Part shown: positions 1-8,490 of the stretch, in pieces
How positions within the stretch are numbered: the stretch's first letter is position 1
Layout: every line of letters begins with the position of its first letter
Assembly (NCBI RefSeq): GCF_009796805.1
Contig: NZ_CP047029.1
Location: forward strand, 3,114,001 to 3,178,000
Direction: 5' to 3'
Source: Algibacter sp. L1A34
GTDB lineage: Bacteria; Bacteroidota; Bacteroidia; Flavobacteriales; Flavobacteriaceae
DNA: 64,000 nucleotides
Notes under the pieces: generated by a model
Database searches by the model: none
What the model saw: only the letters and a program-made list of their open reading frames with translations
Told to the model about the DNA's origin: nothing
Position numbers and translations under genes: made by a program

Positions 1-919
1 TTGAAATAGGGAAAATAAAACCAGACAATAAAATTACAGGAAGCATGAGCCCCATTAAAGAAATCATCATGGCTGTTTGTTGAGTTGCCGAAATAGTTGA
101 TATTAAAATACCTAAGGCTAATGCAGTGATGATGAATAAAACACTTTCTATACCTAGTAAAAAGAAACTACCTTGAACTGGCATTTTAAAAATAAAAATA
201 CTCAGCATAACAATGACTATTGCGTTAATAATGGATAGAAAAATATACGGAAATACTTTGCCAATAATGACCTGAATTGGTTTTATTGGGGATACTAAAA
301 GGATTTCCATAGTGCCTAATTCTTTTTCTTTTGTAATAGAAATTGAAGTCATCATTGCGGAAACCAACATTAAAATAATTGTCATAACACCAGGGACAAA
401 CATATACACACTTTTTAATTCTGGGTTATAAACCATGCGTGTTCTTGGTATTATTTGGTATGCAATTGTGATGTTTTTATTCAATCCTTTTTGATATTGC
501 TGAAGAATTGCATTTACATAATTACTTATTGTATTTGCGGTATTTGGGTCTGTAGCATCCGTAATAATCTGTATGGTTGCTTTATTATCTTTGATTAGAT
601 TTTTACTGAAATCTTTTTCGAAATTTAAAATAGCTTTTACTTTTCCCTTTTTAAAAATAGTTTCAATATCCGACTCTTTGTCAATAAATTGATTAATGCT
701 AAAATATTTTGAAGCTGAAATTTTATTAATAATCTCTTCTGTTGTCGCATCTTTAGAATGATCTAAAACGGCAATATCTACATTGTTGATTTCGTTTGTT
801 ATAGCGAAACCGAATAGCATAATTTGAGCAATTGGCATACCAAAGAGAATAAACAACGAGCGTCTATCCCTAAAAATATGGTAGAATTCCTTTTTTATGA
901 AGCCTATAAATCTTTTCAT
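1..919 (-). CDS. ABC-2 type efflux permease, partial (C-terminus outside window)
   Basis: Membrane subunit of an ABC exporter of the YbhS/YbhR (YhhJ) type. Its reading frame is open from the ATG at 919 to the window edge, about 306 codons. It begins MKRFIGFIKKEFYHIFRDRR, then a first membrane segment, a long extracytoplasmic stretch (about residues 45-190) and several C-terminal membrane segments. The motif KEKELGTMEILLVSP, typical of ABC-2 permeases, is at about residue 215. The ATG overlaps the stop of the preceding ATPase gene (ATGA), so the two are translationally coupled. A second permease probably follows outside the window, as in ybhFSR operons. The family assignment is secure, the substrate unknown. 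Confidence 0.88.
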   Translation of the reverse strand, partial: MKRFIGFIKKEFYHIFRDRRSLFILFGMPIAQIMLFGFAITNEINNVDIAVLDHSKDATTEEIINKISASKYFSINQFIDKESDIETIFKKGKVKAILNFEKDFSKNLIKDNKATIQIITDATDPNTANTISNYVNAILQQYQKGLNKNITIAYQIIPRTRMVYNPELKSVYMFVPGVMTIILMLVSAMMTSISITKEKELGTMEILLVSPIKPIQVIIGKVFPYIFLSIINAIVIVMLSIFIFKMPVQGSFFLLGIESVLFIITALALGILISTISATQQTAMMISLMGLMLPVILLSGFIFPIS

Positions 920-1644
920 CCTCTTGCTAGTTTTAGAAACACATCGTTCATATTATCCACTTTAAACTGCTTTTTGAGTTTCTTAGGTGTATCTAAAGCT
1001 TCAATTTTACCGTTAACCATGATGGAAACTCTGTCGCAATATTCTGCTTCATCCATATAGTGTGTCGTTACAAAAACAGTTGTGCCTTCACTTGAGGCTT
1101 TGTAAATCATTTCCCAAAATTGACGTCTAGTTATAGGATCTACTCCTCCTGTTGGCTCATCTAAAAACACAATTTTTGGATCATGAATTAAAGACACAGA
1201 AAAGGATAATTTTTGTTTCCATCCTAATGGTAAAGAACCTACTAACTGGTTTTTTACTTCTTCCAATCCCAATTCTTCAATTAATAGCTCTGATTTTTCT
1301 TTTATTTTTTTTCTTGATAGGCCATAAATCCCTCCAAAAAAAGTGATGTTTTCTTTAACCGTTAAATCGTCATATAAAGCAAATTTCTGACTCATATAAC
1401 CAATATTTTTTTTGATATTTTCAGCTTGTTTGTACACATCAAACCCTGCAACATTTGCTTTTCCAGAAGAGGGTTTAGAAATACCAATCAACATTTTCAT
1501 GGCTGTTGTTTTTCCTGCTCCATTAGCTCCTAGAAACCCAAATATTTCACCTTTATTAACCTCAAAAGTAATCGCGTTTACTGCTGTAAAATCTCCAAAC
1601 ATTTTGGTTAGTCCTTCTACTTGTATAACTTTATTATTTTCCAT
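916..1644 (-). CDS. ABC transporter ATP-binding protein (exporter), second ATPase
   Basis: Cytoplasmic ATPase that should energise the adjacent ABC-2 permease. Walker A is GANGAGKTT (residues 39-47), Walker B is IVFLDEPTGG, and the switch histidine is in VTTHYMDEAE. The ABC signature is degenerate: LPLGWKQ stands where LSGGQ is expected. The neighbouring ATPase has a good signature, so the two probably act together as a heterodimer with one degenerate site. In Escherichia coli YbhF both ATPase domains are in one chain. Here they are two genes 21 bp apart. It overlaps the permease start by 4 bp. Confidence 0.92.
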   Translation of the reverse strand: MENNKVIQVEGLTKMFGDFTAVNAITFEVNKGEIFGFLGANGAGKTTAMKMLIGISKPSSGKANVAGFDVYKQAENIKKNIGYMSQKFALYDDLTVKENITFFGGIYGLSRKKIKEKSELLIEELGLEEVKNQLVGSLPLGWKQKLSFSVSLIHDPKIVFLDEPTGGVDPITRRQFWEMIYKASSEGTTVFVTTHYMDEAEYCDRVSIMVNGKIEALDTPKKLKKQFKVDNMNDVFLKLARG

Positions 1645-1665
1645 TTTTATTTAAACCTTATAGGG

Positions 1666-2568
1666 CTATTTTGCTAATTCCATAAAGGTGTCTTCAATAG
1701 TTGGTTGTGTCTTTTCTATTTCTATATTAGATAGGTTTTTTGATCCTAAATAGGTTACTAAATCTTCTGGATTAAAATCTGTTCTACTATCCGAATAATG
1801 TACAAATTCTCCAAAAGGGTAGACGCTATGGTTGTATTCATAATCCTTTAAAGCATTTATGAGTTGATACGTATTATTAGCCCTTACATTATAAATTTGT
1901 TTGGGATAATGTTTTACAATAGCTTTAGGCGTGTCAATCTGTAAAATTTTACCATCTTGTATTAAAGCAATTCTATCGCACAAAGCAGCTTCGTCCATGT
2001 AAGGTGTAGATACCAAAATAGTAATCCCCTTTTGTTGTAAACGCTTTAACATTTCCCAAAATTCTTTTCTGGAAACAGGATCAACACCTGTGGTTGGCTC
2101 GTCTAAAAACAGTACTTTAGGTTTGTGGATTAGTGCACAACATAAAGCAAGTTTTTGCTTCATTCCTCCAGATAATTTTCCTGCTCTACGGTCTTTAAAA
2201 GGTTTTATTTGAACGTAAATCTCTTTTATTAAATCGTAATTTTCTTCTATAGTTGTTCCGAAGATAGTGGCGAAAAAATCAAGATTTTCTTCAACAGTTA
2301 AGTCTTGATAGAGTGAAAATTTCCCTGGCATATAGCCAACACTATTTCTAATTTTTTTATAATCTAAAACCACATCGAAATTGGCAACCGTGGCCGTACC
2401 TTCATTTGCAATTAAAAGTGTTGTTAGAATTCTAAACAACGTTGTTTTTCCTGCTCCATCAGGACCAATAAGTCCAAAAAGTTCACCTTCCTTAACTTCA
2501 AAAGAAATATCTTCTAAGGCTTTTACGTTTTTGTACGATTTGCTAATATGGTTAACAGATATACTCAC
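1666..2568 (-). CDS. ABC transporter ATP-binding protein (exporter), first ATPase
   Basis: Cytoplasmic ATPase of the same efflux system. Walker A is GPDGAGKTT (residues 35-43), the signature is LSGGMKQKLA, and Walker B is VLFLDEPTTGVDP. A C-terminal extension of about 80 residues after the switch region is usual for drug-exporter ATPases of this type. It starts 6 bp after the OsmC gene and is followed by the degenerate-signature ATPase, so it is likely the catalytically competent half of the pair. The D in GPDGAGKTT replaces the more common N, as in the N-terminal half of YbhF. Confidence 0.92.
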   Translation of the reverse strand: MSISVNHISKSYKNVKALEDISFEVKEGELFGLIGPDGAGKTTLFRILTTLLIANEGTATVANFDVVLDYKKIRNSVGYMPGKFSLYQDLTVEENLDFFATIFGTTIEENYDLIKEIYVQIKPFKDRRAGKLSGGMKQKLALCCALIHKPKVLFLDEPTTGVDPVSRKEFWEMLKRLQQKGITILVSTPYMDEAALCDRIALIQDGKILQIDTPKAIVKHYPKQIYNVRANNTYQLINALKDYEYNHSVYPFGEFVHYSDSRTDFNPEDLVTYLGSKNLSNIEIEKTQPTIEDTFMELAK

Positions 2569-2574
2569 TTAGTT

Positions 2575-3033
2575 TTAATTTTGAACAATAATTTTAGTTT
2601 CCATAGTAATTTTAGAGGTAATGGAATTTGAAATTAAACAGGCTTTTTCCGATTTTTCTAAAATACGTTCTGTTCGCTCTTTTTTAGATTCGTCTGTAAT
2701 TACAACTTCCGGAAACAATAATACTTCGCTAATTACAAACTTGCCATCTACTTTTTCTAAAACCCCTTTAGATTCACATTTAAAACTCACAAATTCTAAT
2801 TTTGAATATTCAGAAATCGCTAAAAAAGTGGTCATTAAGCAGCTACTTATCGCTGCTGTAAATAAATGTTCTGGCGACCAAATATTGGGCATTCCTCCGG
2901 GAAATTCTGGTGGTGTTGCAACTTCAATGCAATTAGTTTCGTTGGTTGCATTATTTTTTAATTCTGGGGAACACATGGTTCCTTTTCTGTCTTTTGTCCA
3001 ATTTACATTAACGTTATAAGTATGTTTTTCCAT
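2575..3033 (-). CDS. OsmC/Ohr family peroxide-protection protein
   Basis: 152-residue OsmC-family protein. Family members reduce organic hydroperoxides with two cysteines, visible here as C65 (SSCLMT) and C132 (KACLIS). The motif GMPNIWSPEHLF and the long central helix fit the family. It sits inside the efflux operon, between a lipoprotein gene and the ATPase genes, 6 bp before the latter. That position suggests the exporter is used under electrophile or lipid-peroxide stress, which is inference. The family call is firm, the substrate unknown. Confidence 0.88.
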   Translation of the reverse strand: MEKHTYNVNVNWTKDRKGTMCSPELKNNATNETNCIEVATPPEFPGGMPNIWSPEHLFTAAISSCLMTTFLAISEYSKLEFVSFKCESKGVLEKVDGKFVISEVLLFPEVVITDESKKERTERILEKSEKACLISNSITSKITMETKIIVQN

Positions 3034-3053
3034 GATATTGTATCTTATATTTA

Positions 3054-3551
3054 TTATTGAAAGTAGGTGTTGTATTTATAAATATTTTCCGCAGTACTCT
3101 TTTTTAATTTTGAAGCATCTTCAATAGTTTTAGCTTCAGAAAGTGCTTCAATTTTATCCATCAATGGTAAGAGCCAAACATGTAAATTATCATGAGGTTC
3201 ACCTTTCATAGTACAATTTTTAATAATATAATTTTTATTGATGTCTAATTGTTTTGCTAGAGTTTTATAATCCTCTAAAGTATTTGTTTTAATGGTTTCA
3301 AGGCTATTAAGCATGTTTTTTACACCTTCATTGGTTTCTTTGTTTGCTAACCATTTACCTTCTTTGTTCGTCTTTATTTCATTAGTCCATGAGTTTTTAT
3401 AAACTTCTAAAGTCTCTCTGTTTTCCTTTGTGTTATCTACTACAACGGGTGGGTTATTTGTTTGTATTCTATCTAAAGTATTTTGCTTTTCATTGTCTTT
3501 ACAACCAACAAAAACAATTAAGGTTATTACAAAAATTAAATATTTCATCAT
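3054..3551 (-). CDS. hypothetical lipoprotein in efflux operon
   Basis: 165 residues with a lipoprotein signal: a short hydrophobic leader ending FVGC at about residue 17, so the mature protein is probably anchored in the outer membrane. The rest is charged and helical with no catalytic motif that I recognise (NSWTNEIKTNKEGKW, then two helix-rich stretches). It begins 1 bp after the stop of the membrane-fusion gene and ends 20 bp before the OsmC gene, so it belongs to the operon. It may be an accessory periplasmic partner of the exporter, but nothing in the sequence shows this. Confidence 0.75.
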   Translation of the reverse strand: MMKYLIFVITLIVFVGCKDNEKQNTLDRIQTNNPPVVVDNTKENRETLEVYKNSWTNEIKTNKEGKWLANKETNEGVKNMLNSLETIKTNTLEDYKTLAKQLDINKNYIIKNCTMKGEPHDNLHVWLLPLMDKIEALSEAKTIEDASKLKKSTAENIYKYNTYFQ

Positions 3552-3552
3552 T

Positions 3553-4455
3553 TTAGTTATTATTTATATTGTTAATCCACATTTCAGCAGGCATTCCTAT
3601 TTTAAGGCTGCCATCATTTTTCACATCTACTTTTACTGCATAAACTAATACAACACGTTCTTCTTTAGTTTGAATTATTTTTGGTGTAAATTCTGCTTCC
3701 GAAGCAATCCAACTAATCGAACCTTTATAAGATTTCATTGTATCTACACCATCAATTTCCACAGTAACTTCTTGACCTATTTTAATATTGCCCAATTGCG
3801 TTTCGCTAATGTAGACGCGTAATTGCATCGTGTTTAAATTTGCTATTTTATATAAAGGTTTACCAAAAGCGGTAATTTCATTAGGCTCGGCATATTTAGT
3901 TAATACCGTTCCGTTTACAGGATTTATAATTTTACTTTTCTGAATCTGATCGTCAATTTGTTTTAATTGCACATCGATAGATTTAAGCTCGTTAACCACA
4001 GGTGCATTTTGTATTTCTACACTTCTAATTTGATTTCTTATAACATCAATTTCTCCAGAAACATCGTCTAATTGTTTTTGAGTTCCTGCGTTATCTTTTA
4101 TTAAATTTTCTGCTCGTGTTTTATTAATGTTGGCTGTTTTTAATCTAGAATTTAGTACACTTATTTGGGATAAAACTCCTTTAGATTTTGAGCCAATTAC
4201 AGCTTTAGACACTTCTAATTGTTCTTGTTTTAATGCTAACGGAATAGTATCGATATAACCAATGAATTGTTCTTTTTGAAGTACATCGCCTTCATTTAGA
4301 TCGAATTGCATTAATTTTCCGTTGTTTTCAGCTGAAATGGTTATTTCCGTAGCTTCAAAATTTCCATAGCCATCGGCCTTTTCATCGTTGTTTCCACAAG
4401 AAAACAAGCTTGTTGCTATTATGCTTAAACCCAATATATAGTTGTAATTTTTCAT
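3553..4455 (-). CDS. HlyD-family membrane fusion protein (lipoprotein)
   Basis: Periplasmic adaptor linking the inner-membrane ABC exporter to a TolC-type channel. It has a lipobox with Cys20 (LFSCGN), a biotinyl-lipoyl half-motif (ISAENNGKLMQFDLNEGDVL), a coiled-coil hairpin (about residues 75-170), then KIINPVNGTVLTKYAEPNEI and a beta-barrel domain. The length of 300 residues is normal for YbhG-type adaptors. It lies 10 bp downstream of the outer-membrane factor gene and 1 bp before the next gene. Confidence 0.92.
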   Translation of the reverse strand: MKNYNYILGLSIIATSLFSCGNNDEKADGYGNFEATEITISAENNGKLMQFDLNEGDVLQKEQFIGYIDTIPLALKQEQLEVSKAVIGSKSKGVLSQISVLNSRLKTANINKTRAENLIKDNAGTQKQLDDVSGEIDVIRNQIRSVEIQNAPVVNELKSIDVQLKQIDDQIQKSKIINPVNGTVLTKYAEPNEITAFGKPLYKIANLNTMQLRVYISETQLGNIKIGQEVTVEIDGVDTMKSYKGSISWIASEAEFTPKIIQTKEERVVLVYAVKVDVKNDGSLKIGMPAEMWINNINNN

Positions 4456-4465
4456 CTGTATATTT

Positions 4466-5716
4466 TTATTGTCCTTTAATGATATTGTAATTTGATTTTG
4501 CTAGTTGTAACTGAATTTTATGTTTTACTAACGTATTTTCGTCTTCGTATAAATTGGTGAGTTCTGTAATATATGCCGATGAGGTAATAACTCCGTTTTT
4601 AAGTTGAGAATCTGCCGATTTTAGTACCTCTTTTCTAAGATTTATAATCTCTAAATCTGATGTGATAAAGGCTTCTGTTTTATCGATTTCTTTTTGTTGT
4701 TTATTTAATTCAATGTTAGTGTTTAGTTTGAAAATTTCGGTTTCATTATCTATAATATCTTTATTAATTAATAAGGATTCACGTTGTTTTTTGTTCGAAT
4801 TCCAATCGAATACTTTCCAATTCAATTTAACTCCAACAGTATAAAATGTTTGAAATGAATTATCGAGCATATTTAGTCCTGGATTACCATATCCACCAGT
4901 TGCAAACCCTAGTAGTTTTGGTGCATTTTGTTTTGATAATACACTTTCCGAATTTTCAATTTCTTCTTTTTTAAGTTGAAATAATTCTAATTCTGGTCGG
5001 GTTAAATCCGTTTGTAATTGCGTTTCTACCAATGAATTTTGAAATAAAGTTGAAGAGTTTAATTGCAGGCTTATTAAACTAGAAAGAGATTGGATAAGTG
5101 TTAATTTATTACTTTCTAATTCTTTAAATTGTTGATCTATTTTTAATAATTCAGCTTGTAAAACTTTATCTGAAGATGGTAAAACAGCACCATATTTAAT
5201 TCCCGATTGTATTTCTTTTAGTTTTGCTTGTAGTTGCGTTTGTTTTGCGTTTAATAATAACTTTGATTCTTGTGCTAATAAAATGGAAAAATAGAGCTGA
5301 TTGATTTGTTGTTTTAATTGATACAAACTAACTTCTACTTGTTTCTGTTTGGTTTTTAATTGCGCCGATTTTAAATCTAAGGAAGCACCGGTTGCTCCTC
5401 CATTATAAATTAATTGATTTACGGAAACCGTAGCACGATATTGGTCGTTGTTTAGTGGCTCCACCGCAGACATTGTGGCAGGAAACTCAATAACATCCGA
5501 TAGGTAAGTGGCATAGGCATCTAAACTTATTTGCGGCAATTGTGAAGTAGAAATAACTGCAGCTTCTAGTTTGTTTTGGGTATTTAATAGTTTAGATTGT
5601 TTTGCTAAAGGGTAATTAGTAGTTACTAAATTGTAACATTCTTCTAGTGTAATGCTTTGTTGAGCAATACTTGGCAAGGCCGTTAGGAGGATTAAAATGA
5701 TTATTAATTGTTTCAT
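4466..5716 (-). CDS. TolC-family outer membrane efflux protein
   Basis: 416-residue outer-membrane channel subunit. A signal peptide (about residues 1-18, ending SIAQQ) is followed by SITLEECYNL, the usual start of TolC-like proteins in Bacteroidota, and two long alpha-helical repeats. It is the first structural gene after the TetR regulator, 1 bp downstream, so regulator and exporter are co-transcribed. The family is certain, the exported compound not known. Confidence 0.92.
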   Translation of the reverse strand: MKQLIIILILLTALPSIAQQSITLEECYNLVTTNYPLAKQSKLLNTQNKLEAAVISTSQLPQISLDAYATYLSDVIEFPATMSAVEPLNNDQYRATVSVNQLIYNGGATGASLDLKSAQLKTKQKQVEVSLYQLKQQINQLYFSILLAQESKLLLNAKQTQLQAKLKEIQSGIKYGAVLPSSDKVLQAELLKIDQQFKELESNKLTLIQSLSSLISLQLNSSTLFQNSLVETQLQTDLTRPELELFQLKKEEIENSESVLSKQNAPKLLGFATGGYGNPGLNMLDNSFQTFYTVGVKLNWKVFDWNSNKKQRESLLINKDIIDNETEIFKLNTNIELNKQQKEIDKTEAFITSDLEIINLRKEVLKSADSQLKNGVITSSAYITELTNLYEDENTLVKHKIQLQLAKSNYNIIKGQ

Positions 5717-5717
5717 T

Positions 5718-6332
5718 TTATATGTGCTTTATAGAATTAATAATAAAGTCGGCTACTTCTGTTTTTCGATCTTCAATTAGCTTTTTATAAGCGTCATCAT
5801 CTGTATTTGTAAATACCATGATTAGTGGTTTGGCTACAAATGGGAAAATATTTAAAGCCATAATATTTATGAATAATTGTTCTGCGCTAATGGGTAGAAT
5901 AATGTTGTTTTCAACTTCATATTGAACTTGTTTTTTAAATTTTTCAATATTAGGGAAACCATTTGTGCCTTTCATTTTAAGAATAAAATCTGGATTTCTA
6001 TTCAATTCTTGAATTATGAAATTTGGCAGATATGGATGTTTAACAATAAATGTTATATAATTTGAAGTAAAGTTTCTTACTTTTTCTTCAATTGAAGAAT
6101 CATCATTTAAAATAGTATTTAATTGAGGTGCTAATAATGAAAAGGCATTTTTAAAGACTGCTTCAAACAGCATTTGTTTACTTCTGTAATAGTAATGAAG
6201 CATCGCTTTGTTAATACCTGCTTTATCTGCTATTTCTTGCATACGAGCACCATCCATTCCTTTCGACTGAAATATGCTTTTTGCAGCGTCTAATATTTGT
6301 TCTTCCGTATTTTCGTCTTTTGTTTTTCTCAT
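5718..6332 (-). CDS. TetR/AcrR-family transcriptional repressor
   Basis: Local repressor of the efflux operon. The N-terminal helix-turn-helix is typical (TEEQILDAAKSIFQSKG, then MQEIADKAGINKAMLHYYYR). The C-terminal part should bind ligand. I chose the ATG at 6332 rather than the in-frame ATG at 6365, because the latter lies inside the inverted repeat and promoter box just upstream and would put non-family residues in front of the domain. It heads an eight-gene operon, comparable to CecR (YbiH) next to ybhGFSR in E. coli. Confidence 0.88.
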   Translation of the reverse strand: MRKTKDENTEEQILDAAKSIFQSKGMDGARMQEIADKAGINKAMLHYYYRSKQMLFEAVFKNAFSLLAPQLNTILNDDSSIEEKVRNFTSNYITFIVKHPYLPNFIIQELNRNPDFILKMKGTNGFPNIEKFKKQVQYEVENNIILPISAEQLFINIMALNIFPFVAKPLIMVFTNTDDDAYKKLIEDRKTEVADFIINSIKHI

Positions 6333-6346
6333 TTCAACTAAATGGT

Positions 6347-6370
6347 TTAACCAAATGGTTAACAAATTTA
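6347..6370 (-). promoter_or_regulatory. promoter and TetR-type operator of the efflux operon
   Basis: An inverted repeat TTAACCA-AA-TGGTTAA spans 6347-6362. A perfect -7 box TAAATTTG lies immediately upstream on the minus strand at 6370-6363, so the start of transcription (about 6357) falls inside the repeat. That is the layout expected for autorepression by the TetR protein. An extra copy of AAATGGTT (6340-6347) makes a direct repeat with the right arm. Confidence 0.7.
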
Positions 6371-6421
6371 CAAAAAATAATCAAACAGTATCCTATTTGA
6401 TTATTTTATTATAGTTTTAAT

Positions 6422-6733
6422 TTATTTTTTAGGAAGATCTTTATTCAATTTGCTCTCTATAAACTTAATGGCTATTAATCCGAGCACTCCACCTAAAATG
6501 GAAATAATACAATTAATGATAAATAATGAGATATGAAATGTTCCGTTTTGCATTATGGACCAAGGATCGAAACCTAATCTTCCAAAGGATTTAATAAAAA
6601 AGATACTACCAAAAACACCTATTAATGTATTTCCTGTGAAACCAAAAGAATATGTTTTTTTTAAATTCCCAAATACATTTGCAGCAATAATCCCTATGAA
6701 AATACTAATCAAGGAAATTAAAGTACCTGTCAT
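6422..6733 (-). CDS. small integral membrane protein, unknown function
   Basis: 103 residues with three hydrophobic segments (about 3-20, 35-52, 66-92) and a basic tail NKDLPKK. Gly-rich turns such as GNTLIGVFGS recall small GlsB/YeaQ-type stress membrane proteins, but I cannot assign it to that family. It is monocistronic: the TetR operon promoter starts beyond its end. It has its own GTAAC-type activator promoter, which it shares with the thiol-redox genes, so a role in that response is likely. Confidence 0.7.
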   Translation of the reverse strand: MTGTLISLISIFIGIIAANVFGNLKKTYSFGFTGNTLIGVFGSIFFIKSFGRLGFDPWSIMQNGTFHISLFIINCIISILGGVLGLIAIKFIESKLNKDLPKK

Positions 6734-6780
6734 GATTTAGACTGATTGTAATTATTAAAAATAGTTTTTTTTATAGACTA

Positions 6781-6824
6781 TAAAAGTACTAAGTATATAG
6801 TTAATACTACGTAACTTTGGTTAC
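6781..6824 (-). promoter_or_regulatory. GTAAC-class Crp-type site and -7 box for the small membrane protein
   Basis: Inverted repeat GTAAC-TTTG-GTTAC at 6811-6824 and -7 box TACTTTTA (minus strand, 6788-6781). The repeat centre is 36.5 bp from the box end. The start codon is at 6733, giving a leader of about 40 nt. Confidence 0.7.
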
Positions 6825-6856
6825 AAAAAAAAGCCTCAATTTGAGACTCTTTTTTA
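6825..6856 (-). terminator. terminator-like hairpin with a twin at 8447
   Basis: Stem built on CTCA-ATT-TGAG with flanking A and T tracts, so it could work in either direction. It lies about 115 bp after the stop of the persulfide dioxygenase gene. The core AGCCTCAATTTGAGACTC is identical to the hairpin after the peroxiredoxin gene. Confidence 0.55.
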
Positions 6857-6971
6857 ATTTAATATATATGCGCCAATGCGTGCAATTTAAATCTTTTATT
6901 AACGTTGATTTTTCTTCAGGAAAACTATAATATTTAATATTAAATAGCTTTGTTAATTTTGTAATGAGTAA

Positions 6972-8315
6972 TTAATTAAACTCGTTAATATCGTCGCTAA
7001 GATTATATACTGTAACATTATTTATTAAATTTGAAATAATACTACTACCTGCTGCACTTCTATATCCACCAGCACAATGCACTACAATTGGTTTATCTGT
7101 AGGGATTTTGTTTTTAGAAACTCTTAATTGATTTAGAGGAATTGGGATGGCGCTTTCAAAAACCTTACCTTCATCTACTTCACTTGTATTTCGGATATCA
7201 ATAATTGTATATTGATTTGGATACTTTTTAAAGTTTTCAAGGTCTAAAGATTTGAATGTTTCGAATTTATTAGAACCTAAAGTTATAATTGATTTTATTT
7301 GCTTTTCATAACCAATTTTGGCTATACGACTAAGAATTGTTTTTCTGTCATTAATAGAATTAATTACCAAATGAAACGCTTCATTAGGTTCTACAATAGA
7401 ACCCAACCACGTTTCTACTTTATCATCTTCTGTTTCTGCAATAATATTAATACTTCCTTTAAGATGATTATATTTAAAATGTGAAGCCCTTCTTACATCA
7501 ATAATCAAACTGTCGTAATTCCTGAACTCGGTTATTCCAAAGTTAAAAGGTACATCGCAGAATGTAGTTTCAAAATTATCTGCACCTTCTTTATTAATAG
7601 CCACATTAAATCCAAAATAAGCAGGGATAAAAGGTTGATCTTTTAAAATGTGATTCACAAACTGATCTTCGGTTAAATCCTTAAAAGCCCAATTTTCATT
7701 TCGTTCTCTTCCTAAAGTACTTGATGGATCTGTACTCATGTTTTTACCACATAAAGAACCTGCTCCATGCGCTGGATACACTTTTGTAGTATCTGGCAAA
7801 TGATTAAATTTATTATGTATGGTATGATACATGCTTTTAGCTAATTCTTCTCTTTTAGCTTTCATGTTACCCGCTTTTTCTCGCAAATCGGGTCTTCCAA
7901 CATCGCCTATAAATAAGGTGTCTCCCGAGAACATAGCATAATTATTATCTATATCATTAGCTATAATTGTAATACTATCTGGTGAGTGCCCTGGTGAGTT
8001 AATTGCAGAAAATGTAATCGCTCCCATTTTTAGTGTATCACCATCATCAAATGCTTGGTGTGGATAGTTAGCTCCAACCAATTTACTTACATAAATTTTT
8101 GCTTCCGTCTCTTTATGTATCTGAAAATGACTGCTCACAAAATCTGCATGGGGATGGGTTTCAAAAATAGCTTTAATTTTTGCGTTATGCTTTTCTGCTA
8201 ATTCATAATAAGGCTTTGCATCTCTTGATGGATCTACAATAGCCATTTCATTATTACTTATTATAACGTATGAATAATGCGCTAATGGTTTGTCTTCAAA
8301 TTGTATAATATTCAT
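6972..8315 (-). CDS. persulfide dioxygenase-rhodanese fusion (MBL fold plus two rhodanese domains)
   Basis: Cytoplasmic enzyme of the ETHE1/CstB type, which oxidises persulfides to sulfite or thiosulfate. The metallo-beta-lactamase domain (about 1-245) has THPHADF (residues 53-59), the HADF variant seen in the CstB-like branch, then SPGHSPDS, FSGDTLF and VYPAHGAGS. The first rhodanese domain (about 265-345) lacks an active-site Cys. The second (about 355-447) has VVHCAGGYRSA with the catalytic Cys near residue 413. It sits beside peroxiredoxin, rhodanese and thioredoxin genes, which supports sulfide or persulfide detoxification. No perfect activator site was found in front of it. Confidence 0.92.
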   Translation of the reverse strand: MNIIQFEDKPLAHYSYVIISNNEMAIVDPSRDAKPYYELAEKHNAKIKAIFETHPHADFVSSHFQIHKETEAKIYVSKLVGANYPHQAFDDGDTLKMGAITFSAINSPGHSPDSITIIANDIDNNYAMFSGDTLFIGDVGRPDLREKAGNMKAKREELAKSMYHTIHNKFNHLPDTTKVYPAHGAGSLCGKNMSTDPSSTLGRERNENWAFKDLTEDQFVNHILKDQPFIPAYFGFNVAINKEGADNFETTFCDVPFNFGITEFRNYDSLIIDVRRASHFKYNHLKGSINIIAETEDDKVETWLGSIVEPNEAFHLVINSINDRKTILSRIAKIGYEKQIKSIITLGSNKFETFKSLDLENFKKYPNQYTIIDIRNTSEVDEGKVFESAIPIPLNQLRVSKNKIPTDKPIVVHCAGGYRSAAGSSIISNLINNVTVYNLSDDINEFN

Positions 8316-8446
8316 AATTTTGTCTTTTTATGTTTATCTATATAATAGAAAAATTGGTCTCCTTTTAAATTTAAAACTAATATATTGAAGGAGCGTTGTG
8401 TTTATCAATTTTAGTTTAAAAAAATATACTAATTGAGTTAAATTAG

Positions 8447-8476
8447 AAAAAGAGCCTCAATTTGAGACTCTTTTTA
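8447..8476 (-). terminator. terminator after the peroxiredoxin gene
   Basis: A hairpin starting 15 bp beyond the stop codon: AAAGAG and CTCTTT arms around CTCA-ATT-TGAG with one mismatch, flanked by A and T tracts. It resembles the element at 6825-6856 closely enough to be a duplicated element. Confidence 0.7.
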
Positions 8477-8490
8477 ATTTAAAAATTATT

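Noticed and set aside
8366-8410. Possible FNR half-site (TTGAT) and TAAATTTA box in front of the persulfide dioxygenase
   Set aside because: Only one half-site is present and the spacing is 1 bp off, so it was not counted among the palindromes.
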